A DNA stretch of 64,000 nucleotides from Nocardia cyriacigeorgica (GTDB lineage Bacteria; Actinomycetota; Actinomycetes; Mycobacteriales; Mycobacteriaceae): the NCBI RefSeq assembly GCF_010858045.1, contig NZ_JAAGVC010000031.1:1-64000 (forward strand). Direction: 5' to 3'. Shown piece by piece: positions 16,496 through 25,473 of the stretch. The notes beneath the pieces are model-generated. The model did no database searches. It was not told the DNA's origin and was given only the letters and a program-made list of their open reading frames with translations. The position numbers and the translations under genes are program-made. Position 1 is the first letter of the stretch; the number at the start of each line of letters is the position of its first letter.

Positions 16496-18790
16496 GTGCC
16501 GACGATGAGCACGGTCCTGGCCGCCTTTCTCGACGACTACGCCGACGCGCTGCGGCGCCATCTGCGCTCCCCCGCACACGACAGCCTCGCCGAGGGCCAT
16601 GAGCTCGGACGGCGGGCGCTGGTCGAGGGCATCAGCCTGCTCGACCTCACCGAAAACCACTACCGCGTGGTCAAACAGGTGCAGGCCGAATCGGGCGGGC
16701 CGGGCACCAGCGCGCTCGAGGAATCGGCGCTGGAATTCCTGTTGCAGACCCTGATCACCCTCGACGTCGCCACCCGTGGTTATCTCGACGGCACCCGCCG
16801 CTACGAGCAGCAACGCTCGCGCGCCGACGATCTGGCCGGCCGCGACGAATTCCGCACCGCGCTGGTGGAATCGTTGCAGGACGGGTTCTTCGTCGCCGAT
16901 GCCCGCGGCACCATCATCGAGGTCAACTCGGCCTTCGGTGAGCTGACCGGATACGGCGCCAACGAGGTGCCGTACGCGCTGCCGCATCCGTGGTCGCTGC
17001 CGGAGGGGCAGCGCTATCCCGATCTCGGCACCGCCGCGCTGCGCTTCGTCACCCAGATCCGGCATCGCGATGGCCGCGACCGCTGGCTCGCGGTCAGCAC
17101 CAGCACGCTGGTCAAGCCCGAGGGCAACGAACGGATCTTCGTCGGCACCATTCGCGACGTCACCGCCGAGCACGACGCCCAGGCCCGCGATCAGGCGGCC
17201 TCGCGGCTGGCGACGGCGGTGGCCTCGGCCATCAGCGTCGCCGAGGTGCTCGAGGTGGGCCTGGACGAGCTGCGGCGCACCGTCGGCGCGGAGACCGCGG
17301 TGGTCGCGGTCTGGCAGACCCGGCAGGGCGAACCCGAAGTGTATGTGTCCGGGGCGGCGGTGGACGCCGAACCCGATGCCGTCGGCGAACCACAGCCGGC
17401 GCAGGTCCTCGCCCCCGGAACCCGCGAGCTGCTGGAGCGGGCCAGGCTGCGGCCGGGCCGCACCCTGATCGCGGTACCCGAGGGCGCCGACCGGGCCGAG
17501 GGCATCGTCGCGCCGCTCGGTGAGACCGCCGATGCCGCGCTGTGGCTGCGTTTCGCCGCCCCACGCGTCGTCGGCGCCGCCGACTGGACGCTGTTCTCCC
17601 TGCTCATCGGCCATCTCAGCCTCGCGGTGCAGCGGGCGCGCAACTTCGACCAGGCCCGGTCCACCTCGCTGACGTTGCAGCGCGCCATGCTCGGCCCGAT
17701 CGAGCTGCCGCCGCGGTTCTCGGTGCACTACGAACCGGCGCTGCCGCCGCTGGAGATCGGCGGCGACTGGTACGACGTGGTGCCGTTGAAGGACGGGACG
17801 ATCGGCGTGGTGGTCGGTGACTGCGTCGGCCGTGGCCTGTCGGCGGCGGTGGTGATGGGCCAGCTGCGCACCGCCGCACGCGCCCTGCTGCTGCGCGGGG
17901 CGGGCCCCGCGCAATTGCTGGCCGAACTCGACACCGTCGCCGCCCGAATCCCGGGTGCCATGTGCACCACGGTGTGCGCGGCCGTCCTCGACCCGGTCCG
18001 CGGGCTGGTGCGCTACAGCAACGCCGGCCATATGCCGCCCATCCTCGCCGACGTCGGCGTCACCGGGCGGATGCTCGAGGGCGGACGCGCGGTACCGCTG
18101 GCGACCTTCGATATGCCGCGACGCCCGGAGGCCACCACCCCGTTGCCCCCCGGTGCGACGCTGGTGCTGTTCACCGACGGGCTCGTCGAACAGCGCGGGG
18201 TCGACATCTACGACGGGTTCGACCAGATCGCCGATGTGCTGGCCGAGACCCATCAGCGGCTCCCGCGCGAAGTGGCCGACGCGGTGCTGTCCCGGCTGCG
18301 TCCGGCGGGCGGCTACGACGACGACGTGGCCATGGTGGTCTACCGGCAGCCGCCGGCGCCGCTGCACGTCGAGGTGCCGGCGAGGGCGGAACAGCTGTCG
18401 GTATTGCGGCGCACCCTCAAGGCCTGGCTCACCGCCGCCGCCGTGCCGCACGATCTGGCCTCCGACCTCGTCGCGGCCGCCAACGAGGCGTGCAGCAACA
18501 GCATCGAGCACGCCTACCGGGACACCGAGTCGGGCGTGGTCGAGCTGAGCGCGCGCTGCGATACCGAGAAGGTGGAGATCCGGGTCACCGACACCGGTAT
18601 CTGGAAGCCACAGTCGGCCGATCGCGGGTACCGTGGCCGGGGACTGGATATGATGCGTGCGCTCACCGAAGAGCTCGACATCGACCACAGCGGGTCAGGT
18701 ACCAGGGTGCGGATGTCGGTGACGTTGCCGGCGATCGCGTTCCCGGTGGCCAACCCGCTACGTGGAACGAACCGACAGGTATCCGGGTGA
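16496..18790 (+). CDS. RsbU-like phosphatase fused to PAS, GAF and a GHKL kinase domain
   Basis: 764 residues from GTG 16496 (ATG 16505 is equally possible). Visible order: an N-terminal RsbU_N-like helical domain (about 1-100, the RsbT docking region), PAS (about 115-225, with DGFFVADARGTIIEVNSAF), GAF (about 235-375), SpoIIE phosphatase (about 405-600, with GGDWYDVVPLKDGTIGVVVGD and LFTDGLVEQRG) and a C-terminal RsbW-like ATPase (about 625-755, with N-box AANEACSNSIEHAY, DTGIW and GRGLDMMRAL). Phosphatase and anti-sigma kinase activities are thus in one chain. It should act on the STAS protein encoded next. Confidence 0.9.
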   Translation: MPTMSTVLAAFLDDYADALRRHLRSPAHDSLAEGHELGRRALVEGISLLDLTENHYRVVKQVQAESGGPGTSALEESALEFLLQTLITLDVATRGYLDGTRRYEQQRSRADDLAGRDEFRTALVESLQDGFFVADARGTIIEVNSAFGELTGYGANEVPYALPHPWSLPEGQRYPDLGTAALRFVTQIRHRDGRDRWLAVSTSTLVKPEGNERIFVGTIRDVTAEHDAQARDQAASRLATAVASAISVAEVLEVGLDELRRTVGAETAVVAVWQTRQGEPEVYVSGAAVDAEPDAVGEPQPAQVLAPGTRELLERARLRPGRTLIAVPEGADRAEGIVAPLGETADAALWLRFAAPRVVGAADWTLFSLLIGHLSLAVQRARNFDQARSTSLTLQRAMLGPIELPPRFSVHYEPALPPLEIGGDWYDVVPLKDGTIGVVVGDCVGRGLSAAVVMGQLRTAARALLLRGAGPAQLLAELDTVAARIPGAMCTTVCAAVLDPVRGLVRYSNAGHMPPILADVGVTGRMLEGGRAVPLATFDMPRRPEATTPLPPGATLVLFTDGLVEQRGVDIYDGFDQIADVLAETHQRLPREVADAVLSRLRPAGGYDDDVAMVVYRQPPAPLHVEVPARAEQLSVLRRTLKAWLTAAAVPHDLASDLVAAANEACSNSIEHAYRDTESGVVELSARCDTEKVEIRVTDTGIWKPQSADRGYRGRGLDMMRALTEELDIDHSGSGTRVRMSVTLPAIAFPVANPLRGTNRQVSG

Positions 18791-18814
18791 CGATTCGGCA
18801 GGATCGCCCGGATC

Positions 18815-19216
18815 ATGGCAGATTGTGATGATGTGACAAACACTTCCGGAGACGCGTATCCCCTCACCGACACGATGACCACCACCGTCGCCACCCGCGA
18901 CGGGGCGACCGTGCTCACGGTGACCGGGGAGGTCGACCTGGCCACGGCACCCGCCCTGGAGAACGCGATCGACGCGGCCCTCGGCAGCGAGCCCGCGGGC
19001 CTGATCATCGACCTGACCGCGGTCACCTTCCTGGCCTCGGCGGGCATGGCGGCCCTGGTCGCCGCGCATCAGCGCGCCGGTGACACCACCGCGATCGCGG
19101 TGGTCGCCGATGGCCCGGCCACCAGCCGACAGCTCAAGATGACCAGCCTCGACCAGGTGTTCGCCCTGCACACCACCCTGGACGCGGCCCTGGCCGATCT
19201 TCGCGGCGGCAACTGA
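18815..19216 (+). CDS. STAS-domain anti-sigma-factor antagonist, RsbV-like
   Basis: 133 residues from ATG 18815 (GTG 18833 is an alternative). One STAS domain, TVLTVTGEVDLATAPALENA, with the phosphorylatable serine in FLASAGMAALVAAH, as in RsbV and SpoIIAA. When dephosphorylated it should bind the GHKL domain of a partner kinase and free its sigma factor. It closes the Rsb cluster, 24 bp after the fused phosphatase/kinase, and is followed by a strong hairpin. No sigma-factor gene is nearby. Confidence 0.9.
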   Translation: MADCDDVTNTSGDAYPLTDTMTTTVATRDGATVLTVTGEVDLATAPALENAIDAALGSEPAGLIIDLTAVTFLASAGMAALVAAHQRAGDTTAIAVVADGPATSRQLKMTSLDQVFALHTTLDAALADLRGGN

Positions 19217-19228
19217 CGTCACCCACAG

Positions 19229-19269
19229 CACGGGCCCCGCACCGACGATGAGTCGGCACGGGGCCCGTG
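19229..19269 (+). terminator. Hairpin terminator after the Rsb cluster
   Basis: An 11-bp perfect outer stem, CACGGGCCCCG (19229-19239) with CGGGGCCCGTG (19259-19269), enclosing a second small stem CCGAC/GTCGG. It lies 12 bp after the rsbV-like stop and before the convergent oxidoreductase, so it probably serves both strands. Confidence 0.75.
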
Positions 19270-19311
19270 TGCACGCGCGGCGGGCCCATCCCGATGACGG
19301 GCCCGGCGCGA

Positions 19312-20352
19312 TCAGTCGCAGAGTGCGCGCAGCTGCTCGATCAGTGCGACGCGCTCGGCCGGCGTGGCCGCCATCGGCACCACGTTGAGCACGGTCACAC
19401 CGGCCTCGGCGAAGGCGGCGACGCGCTCCTTGACAAAGCTCGCCGGGCCGACCAGCGAGATGTCGCGCACCAACTCGTCGGGCACCACCTTGGCCGCCTC
19501 TTCTTTCTTGCCCGCCAGGTACAGCTCCTGGATACGGTCGGCTTCGGCGCCGTAGCCGTATTTGGTGGCAAGGGTGTGATAGAAGTTCTTGCCCTTGGCG
19601 CCCATGCCGCCGATGTAGAGGGCCAGATGCGGTTTCACGAATTCCAGTAGCGGCGTGACGTTCTCGCCGATGGCCAGCGCCGGGCCCGCGTACACATCGA
19701 GCGGGCCGAGGGCCGGATCACGCTGGGCCAGACCGGCCGAGAGCGCATCGCCCCACACCTTCTCTGCCTGCTCGGGCAGGAAGAAGATCGGCTGCCAGCC
19801 CTCCGCGATTTCCGCCGCCAGCTGGACGTTCTTCGGTCCGAGCGCGGCCAGCAACACCGGAATGCGTTCGCGCACCGGATGATTGATCAGCTTCAGTGGC
19901 TTGCCCAGGCCGGTGCCGCGGTCGGCGGGCAGCGGGATCTGGTAGTACTTGCCGTCGTATTCGAGCCGCTCGCGCCGCCACACCTTGCGGCAGATCTCCA
20001 CCAGTTCCCTGGTGCGGCCGATCGGCGCGTCGTAGGGCACGCCGTGGAAGCCCTCGATCACCTGGGGGCCGGAGGCGCCGAGACCGAGCAGGAACCGGCC
20101 GTCGGAGACGAAGTCCAGGCCCGCGGCCGTCATGGCGGTCAGGCTCGGGGTGCGGGTGTAGAGCTGCAAGATGCCCGAGGCCAGCTGGATGCGCTCGGTC
20201 TTGGCGGCCAGATAGCCGAGGGCGCTCACCGCGTCGAAGGAGTAGGCCTCCGGGACGAACACGACGTCCAGGCCCGCCCGCTCGAGATCGGCGACCTCGG
20301 CCGCGACCTCCTTGAAACCCCCCGAATAATTGATACCCAATCCGATCCGCAT
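19312..20352 (-). CDS. LLM-class F420-dependent oxidoreductase
   Basis: The start is ATG 20352, giving a 346-residue protein; the longer frame to 21144 is antisense to the next gene. Luciferase-like monooxygenase fold with IGLGINYSGGF, DVVFVPEAYSFDAVSALGYLAA, RFLLGLGASGPQVIEGFHG and a C-terminal VGPASFVKERVAAFAEAGVTVL. The closest family is the mycobacterial-type F420-dependent LLM enzymes, which use reduced F420 on unknown substrates. A TATGTT box 7 bp before the ATG suggests a leaderless mRNA. Monocistronic. Confidence 0.88.
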   Translation of the reverse strand: MRIGLGINYSGGFKEVAAEVADLERAGLDVVFVPEAYSFDAVSALGYLAAKTERIQLASGILQLYTRTPSLTAMTAAGLDFVSDGRFLLGLGASGPQVIEGFHGVPYDAPIGRTRELVEICRKVWRRERLEYDGKYYQIPLPADRGTGLGKPLKLINHPVRERIPVLLAALGPKNVQLAAEIAEGWQPIFFLPEQAEKVWGDALSAGLAQRDPALGPLDVYAGPALAIGENVTPLLEFVKPHLALYIGGMGAKGKNFYHTLATKYGYGAEADRIQELYLAGKKEEAAKVVPDELVRDISLVGPASFVKERVAAFAEAGVTVLNVVPMAATPAERVALIEQLRALCD

Positions 20353-20457
20353 AGCACTCAACATAGCCACGGCTATCTCACCGCCTGCCACCGGCCACAC
20401 CGGCGTCGCGGTAGCGTGAGTGCGCCCCGTCGTAGCACAACGAAAGGCCACACCGCC

Positions 20458-21117
20458 GTGTCGCAGCCGTCCACCTCGCATCCGGATCTCGCGCCGAGCT
20501 TCGCCGACGCCACCGTCGCCGGATATCTGGCCGATCTGGCGGCCAAGGTGCCCGCACCCGGTGGTGGCGCCGTCGCCGCCCTGCACGCCGCTCAGGGCGC
20601 GGCGCTGATCGCGATGGTCGCCCGCTACACCACCAGGGCCAAGGACGCCGAGCATCGTCCGGTCGTGGACCGGATCATCGAGGCGGCCGATGCGGCTCGC
20701 TTGCGGGCGCTGGCGCTCGCCGATGCCGACGCCGCCGCGTTCACCGCGGTGGGCGCGGCCTACAAGCTGCCCAAGACCACGCCCGAGGAGACCGAGGCCC
20801 GCGGCGCGGCGATCACCGCGGCGCTGATCGAGGCGGCCCGGGTGCCCGCGGCGGTGGTCGACGAGGCCGACGAGGTGCTGTCGCTGGCGGCCGAACTGCT
20901 GCCGATCGGCAACCCCAATGTGGTCACCGATATCGGCGCCGCCGCCGATGCCGCGCGCGCGGCCGCGACGAGTTCGCGACTCAATATCGAGATCAATGTC
21001 GGCTCGCTGTCGGCCGAGGACGGCGCCGCCTTCACCGCCGCGCTCGGCCGGATCGAGACCATCACCGCCCGCGCGGACGCTCTGCACGCCGACGTCCTGC
21101 GTGCTGTGCGCGGCTGA
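20458..21117 (+). CDS. Cyclodeaminase/cyclohydrolase family protein
   Basis: The start is GTG 20458 with GAAAGG upstream. 219 mostly helical residues, with the glycine-rich family motif VPAPGGGAVAALHAAQGAAL, then MVARYTTRAK and the C-terminal GNPNVVTDIGAAADAARAA. The family includes formiminotetrahydrofolate cyclodeaminase and methenyl-THF cyclohydrolase (FchA), linking it to one-carbon folate metabolism. Stand-alone actinobacterial members lack tested substrates. Divergent from the LLM gene and followed by a hairpin. Confidence 0.88.
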   Translation: MSQPSTSHPDLAPSFADATVAGYLADLAAKVPAPGGGAVAALHAAQGAALIAMVARYTTRAKDAEHRPVVDRIIEAADAARLRALALADADAAAFTAVGAAYKLPKTTPEETEARGAAITAALIEAARVPAAVVDEADEVLSLAAELLPIGNPNVVTDIGAAADAARAAATSSRLNIEINVGSLSAEDGAAFTAALGRIETITARADALHADVLRAVRG

Positions 21118-21141
21118 CACTTCCGCACCCGGCTCTCCCAC

Positions 21142-21175
21142 CATCGGCCCGGCTGCTCCGGCGGCCGGGCCGATG
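21142..21175 (+). terminator. Hairpin terminator
   Basis: A perfect 12-bp stem CATCGGCCCGGC (21142-21153) with GCCGGGCCGATG (21164-21175), 10-nt loop, 25 bp after the cyclodeaminase-like gene. Confidence 0.75.
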
Positions 21176-21401
21176 CGCGTCCGGAGTACCCAGAAATAGA
21201 TAGCTCACACATAGCCAGCGCGGCCTAAAACCGCTAAACGAACCCTCCGACGTCACGGTCCGCCCCGCCCGAAAGCCACCGGCTCCCACCACAACTGCAC
21301 TGTAGATGCCCGATTCGGCGAATATTCCGCCCCAGAATCCTCGTTCGACCTGCGAACTGCCGAGTAGGTAACTGAGTGCGCGTACACTGGGCCGCGGTTA
21401 C

Positions 21402-21415
21402 GTGATACGCATCAC
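21402..21415. promoter_or_regulatory. CRP-like palindrome upstream of 99-aa gene
   Basis: GTGATACGCATCAC is a perfect match to the core GTGA-N6-TCAC of CRP/GlxR-type sites of mycolata. It lies about 120 bp before the 99-aa gene, in the otherwise gene-free stretch 21176-21534. The outermost bases (TGTGA/TCACA) do not match fully. Confidence 0.4.
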
Positions 21416-21534
21416 TCCACGTACCGATTTTCAGGCTTCACCTGCTTTGTGCGTCACCACGAGTCACCAGCGCGATCGGCAGCCGCAACGGCTGCCGTAA
21501 CTGATAGCTCGAGCTCGACATGCAGGAGGTAACG

Positions 21535-21834
21535 GTGAGGATCGGGTACATCACGGCGCCCCCGGCGCTCGAACCGGAACTGGACCGCGAGGCGGAACAG
21601 GAATCCAGGATCGACGTCATCACGGTGCGCCAGGTCGTTTCCAACATCGCGGACTGCTCGGCCGATCCCGGCGAGCTGACCGTGGGTCAGGCACGCCGCG
21701 CCCATGACATCCACCGCTACTGCTCACCCGAGTGCCTGGTTCTACGCCGAGCCAGGTACACCCTGAACGCGACGGCCACCGGCCGCGCGGCGTTCACGCT
21801 GGCCCCGGATCGGGCGGGAGCCGGCGCCGTGTAG
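21535..21834 (+). CDS. Hypothetical protein, 99 aa
   Basis: The start is GTG 21535, preceded by a near-perfect AGGAGG, strong evidence for translation. The 99-residue product begins VRIGYITAPPALEPELDRE and contains VRQVVSNIADCSADPGELTVG, then HDIHRYCSPECLVLRRARY with a CxxxC pair. The C-terminal 25 residues are Ala-rich and probably disordered. Small proteins of this shape with a DIHRxC-type motif occur in Nocardia and relatives, without known function. It precedes the glycosyltransferase gene by 170 bp and may share its transcript. Confidence 0.7.
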   Translation: MRIGYITAPPALEPELDREAEQESRIDVITVRQVVSNIADCSADPGELTVGQARRAHDIHRYCSPECLVLRRARYTLNATATGRAAFTLAPDRAGAGAV

Positions 21835-22004
21835 ATCAATCCGCGAGGGCGTCGGACATTCGTCAGTTGTCCGTGCGGCAGTGCGCTGCCGCCTGCTTGC
21901 GCCGCACATCTTCGGCGCCAGTGATTTTCAGTTGCTACCAGCTCCACCCATCGGCCGACGGCCACGTTCTGCGCGCGCTGCGGCCACTGTTGAGGAGGGT
22001 TACG

Positions 22005-23258
22005 TTGAGCACCATTTTCACCCACGAGGACACCGATTCCGACTCCGACATCCTGGGCCGAAAACCCGGCAGCGACGCGTTGAACGGCGCCGCCCGCAAC
22101 CGGCAACTGAGCATCGTTCTCGTCGCTCCCCCCTATTTCGATGTCCCGCCCGCCGGCTACGGCGGAGTGGAGGCGGTGGTCGCCGAACTCGCCGACACCC
22201 TCGTCGCGCGCGGTCACCAGGTCACCCTGCTCGGTGCCGGAAAGCCGGGCACCGCAGCGGAATTCATCCCGGTGTGGGATCGCATCCAGGCCGACCGGCT
22301 CGGCGATCCGTTCCCCGAGGTGGTCAACGCGCTCAAGGTCCGGCGCATCATCGAGGATCTGGCGCGCCGCATGCCCATCGACATCATCCACGACCACACC
22401 TTCGCGGGCCCGCTCAACGCACCCGCCTATGAGGCGCTGGGTATTCCGACCGCCGTCACCGTGCACGGCCCGGTCGACGGCGATATGTGCGACTACTACG
22501 GCGCACTCGACGAACACACCCGGCTGGTCGCCATCAGCGATCGCCAGCGCGCGCTGGCCCCGTCGTTCAACTGGATCGCCCGCGTGCACAATGCCTTGCG
22601 GCCGAGCGAATGGCCGTTCCAGGTGGAGAAGAAGGACTACGCGCTGTTCCTGGGCCGCTATGCCACGTACAAGGGTCCGCACCTGGCCCTGCACGCCGCG
22701 CACGAGGCCGGTATTCCGTTGATCCTGGCCGGTAAATGCAATGAGCCGCCGGAAAAGGCGTTCTTCGCCAAGGAAATCGAACCGCTGCTCACCGAGCGCG
22801 ATCACGTCTTCGGTGAGGCCGATGCCGTGGCCAAGCGCAAACTGCTCGCCTCGGCGCGCTGCCTGCTGTTCCCGATCCGCTGGGAGGAGCCCTTCGGCAT
22901 CGTGATGATCGAGGCGATGGCCTGCGGCACCCCGGTGGTGGCGTTGCGCGGCGGCGCGGTCGAGGAGGTGATCGTGGACGGGGTCACCGGCATCATCTGC
23001 GACGACCCGGCCGAACTGCCCGCCGCCATCGCCAAGGCGGGCGATCTGGATCCGTATGCCTGCCGCAAGCGCGTGGAAGAACTTTTCGGTGTCGATCAGC
23101 TCGGTGCCGGATACGAGGCGGCCTATTACCGCATACTCGAAGCGTGGGACGAATCCCATCGCCCGGCAGATGAATTGACCACCGTCGAGCTCCGGCGCAG
23201 CGGCCTGCTCGGTCTGCGTGCGGACAACGGCACGACACCGGCTTGGAGTCGAGCATGA
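22005..23258 (+). CDS. Glycosyltransferase family 4 protein
   Basis: The start is TTG 22005, because GAGGAGGG lies 5-12 bases upstream and no ATG/GTG fits. 417 residues. The GT-B fold starts at LSIVLVAPPYFDVPPAGYGGVEAVV (acceptor-side loop YGGVE). The C-terminal donor site contains EEPFGIVMIEAMACGTPVVALR with the EX7E motif of GT4 retaining enzymes. The first 30 residues are Asp/Ser-rich. The gene overlaps the debranching-enzyme gene by 4 bp (ATGA), so the pair probably acts on one glycan or glycoside. Confidence 0.9.
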   Translation: MSTIFTHEDTDSDSDILGRKPGSDALNGAARNRQLSIVLVAPPYFDVPPAGYGGVEAVVAELADTLVARGHQVTLLGAGKPGTAAEFIPVWDRIQADRLGDPFPEVVNALKVRRIIEDLARRMPIDIIHDHTFAGPLNAPAYEALGIPTAVTVHGPVDGDMCDYYGALDEHTRLVAISDRQRALAPSFNWIARVHNALRPSEWPFQVEKKDYALFLGRYATYKGPHLALHAAHEAGIPLILAGKCNEPPEKAFFAKEIEPLLTERDHVFGEADAVAKRKLLASARCLLFPIRWEEPFGIVMIEAMACGTPVVALRGGAVEEVIVDGVTGIICDDPAELPAAIAKAGDLDPYACRKRVEELFGVDQLGAGYEAAYYRILEAWDESHRPADELTTVELRRSGLLGLRADNGTTPAWSRA

Positions 23259-25366
23259 GCGAGCCCCTCAGGGTCCTCAATTCCGGTCAACCCGCCGCCG
23301 TCAACGGCGGCGGGGGGACCATCACCCTCGTCGAAGCGAGCACCTTCTGCCTGTCCGATCAGCTCGGCGATATCCATGCGGGGACCTCGCAGGGCCTGTT
23401 CTATCGCGACGCTCGGGTGATCTCGCGGTGGGAGCTGCGGCTGGACGGCCAAGCGCCCGAACAGCTCACGGTGCTCACTCCCGAGGCGTTCAAGGCGCGG
23501 TTCATCATGCGCAAGCAGCCGCGCCAGGGCGTCGCCGACAGCACCGTTCTCGTGGTGCGTAAACGCATGATCGGCCAGGGGCTCAAGGAAGCGGTCATCG
23601 TGCAGAACCTCGGTCACGAGGACACCGCGATCACCGTGACACTGTTCGCCGACGCCGATTTCGCCGATCTGTTCGCCGTGAAGGAGGGCCGCAAGCATCT
23701 CGGCAGCGCCGAAGCCCAGTCCGTCGACGGCGAACTGCACCTGATCGATCACACCGATCCCGGCCGCGGCGTCACCATCAGCGCCACCGGCGATCCGGTG
23801 ATGCTGCCCGGCACCGTCACCTGGCAGGTGGTCGTGCCCGCGCACGGGCAGTGGAAGACCGAGATCCTGGCCCAGCCGGTGGTGGCGCACCGACGGGTGC
23901 AGATGGCCTTCGGTGACGATGAGGACAGCCCGATCAGCAGGCTCAAGGCCTGGCGGGCCACCGCCACCGATCTGACCGCCACCGATTCCCGGCTCACCCA
24001 GGTGCTGCAACGCACCGAAAGCGATCTGGGCGCCCTGCGCATCGATGGCCGCGGCGACGGGTCCCCGGCCTATGTGGCCGCGGGCGCGCCCTGGTTCATG
24101 ACGCTGTTCGGCCGCGACAGCCTGCTCACCTCCTGGATGGCGCTGCCCTTGGATTCGGCGCTTGCGCTGGGCACCTTGCGCCAGCTGGCCAAACTCCAGG
24201 GCACCAAGGTGGAACCGATCACCGAGGAGGAGCCGGGCCGGATCATGCACGAGATGCGGCACGGCCCGGCAGGCGGTCAGGTGCTCGGCGGCGAGGTGTA
24301 CTACGGCTCGATCGACGCCACCCCGCTGTTCGTGATGCTGTTGGCCGAATGCTGGCGCTGGGGCGCCGACGAATCGGTGATCCGGGAGCTGCTGCCGGCC
24401 GCGGACGCCGCCCTGGCCTGGATCGATGAATACGGCGACGCCGATGGCGACGGCTTCATCGAGTACCGCCGCAAAACCGACCGAGGTCTGACCAATCAGG
24501 GCTGGAAGGACAGCTACGACGCGATCAACGACGCGAGCGGGCATCTGGCCGAGCCGTCCATCGCGCTCAGCGAAGTCCAGGGCTACGCCTACGCCGCCCG
24601 GCTGGCCCGCGCCGAACTGGCCGAACATTTCGGCGACCACGAGACCGCGGTGCGGCTACGCGGCCAGGCCGAGGACCTCAAGTCCCGGTTCGACGACGCG
24701 TTCTGGGTGGCCAAGAACGGCTGGTACGCGATCGCCCTTGACGGCCACAAACATCAGGTCGACGCGCTGACCAGCAACGCCGCCCAATGTCTGTGGACCG
24801 GCATCGTCGCCGACGAACGCGCGGCCGAGCTGATCGACAAGCTCGCCGACGCCTCGATGGACTCCGGTTTCGGGTTACGCACCCTGGCCGCCACCATGGG
24901 CGCCTACAACCCGATGAGCTACCACAACGGCTCGGTGTGGCCGCACGACACCGCCATCGCGGTGGCCGGGTTGCAGCGCTACCGCCACATCCCCGGCGCC
25001 AGCGAGCTGGCCGAACGGCTCACCACCGGTCTGCTCGACGCCGCCGCCGAGTTCGGTGGCCGGCTCCCGGAGTTGTTCTGCGGCTTCGGCCGCGCCGAAT
25101 TCCGCTCCCCGATCCCGTACCCGACCTCCTGCTCGCCGCAGGCATGGGCCAGTGCGGCGCCACTGCTGCTGGTGCGCTCGTTCCTCGGACTCACCCCGTG
25201 CGTACCGAACCGGCGGCTCATCGTCACCCCGCGACTACCGCGGCGCTGGGGCAAGCTCGCGCTCACCGATATGCGGCTCGGGCCCGCCACGGTCACCCTG
25301 CACGCGGAGGGTTCGGAAATCCACGTGCACGGACTACCCGACGACTGGCAGCTGGTGACCGAGTAG
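23255..25366 (+). CDS. Amylo-alpha-1,6-glucosidase-like glycogen debranching protein
   Basis: ATG 23255 overlaps the glycosyltransferase stop. 703 residues: an N-terminal beta-sandwich of the bacterial debranching type (about 20-220, QLGDIHAGTSQGLFYRDARVIS) and an (alpha/alpha)6 catalytic barrel (about 265-650) with APWFMTLFGRDSLLTSWMAL, YGDADGDGFIEY and YHNGSVWPHDTAIAV. These are hallmarks of GH13-independent amylo-alpha-1,6-glucosidase/GH15-like enzymes. The partner glycosyltransferase suggests a dedicated storage or compatible-solute glycan rather than bulk glycogen. Confidence 0.88.
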   Translation: MSEPLRVLNSGQPAAVNGGGGTITLVEASTFCLSDQLGDIHAGTSQGLFYRDARVISRWELRLDGQAPEQLTVLTPEAFKARFIMRKQPRQGVADSTVLVVRKRMIGQGLKEAVIVQNLGHEDTAITVTLFADADFADLFAVKEGRKHLGSAEAQSVDGELHLIDHTDPGRGVTISATGDPVMLPGTVTWQVVVPAHGQWKTEILAQPVVAHRRVQMAFGDDEDSPISRLKAWRATATDLTATDSRLTQVLQRTESDLGALRIDGRGDGSPAYVAAGAPWFMTLFGRDSLLTSWMALPLDSALALGTLRQLAKLQGTKVEPITEEEPGRIMHEMRHGPAGGQVLGGEVYYGSIDATPLFVMLLAECWRWGADESVIRELLPAADAALAWIDEYGDADGDGFIEYRRKTDRGLTNQGWKDSYDAINDASGHLAEPSIALSEVQGYAYAARLARAELAEHFGDHETAVRLRGQAEDLKSRFDDAFWVAKNGWYAIALDGHKHQVDALTSNAAQCLWTGIVADERAAELIDKLADASMDSGFGLRTLAATMGAYNPMSYHNGSVWPHDTAIAVAGLQRYRHIPGASELAERLTTGLLDAAAEFGGRLPELFCGFGRAEFRSPIPYPTSCSPQAWASAAPLLLVRSFLGLTPCVPNRRLIVTPRLPRRWGKLALTDMRLGPATVTLHAEGSEIHVHGLPDDWQLVTE

Positions 25367-25473
25367 CCGCACCGCGCCTCGCGTAACGAGCAGGCAACGG
25401 CCGGTGTCGTAGTTGATCATGCGCGCCTAGACTGGACTTCTGCCCACCACACCGTCTCGAAGGGGGTGGAGCC

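Noticed and set aside
16397..18688. 763-aa open frame antisense to the RsbU-like gene
   Set aside because: Shadow of a strongly supported gene; no ribosome binding site or recognisable motif.
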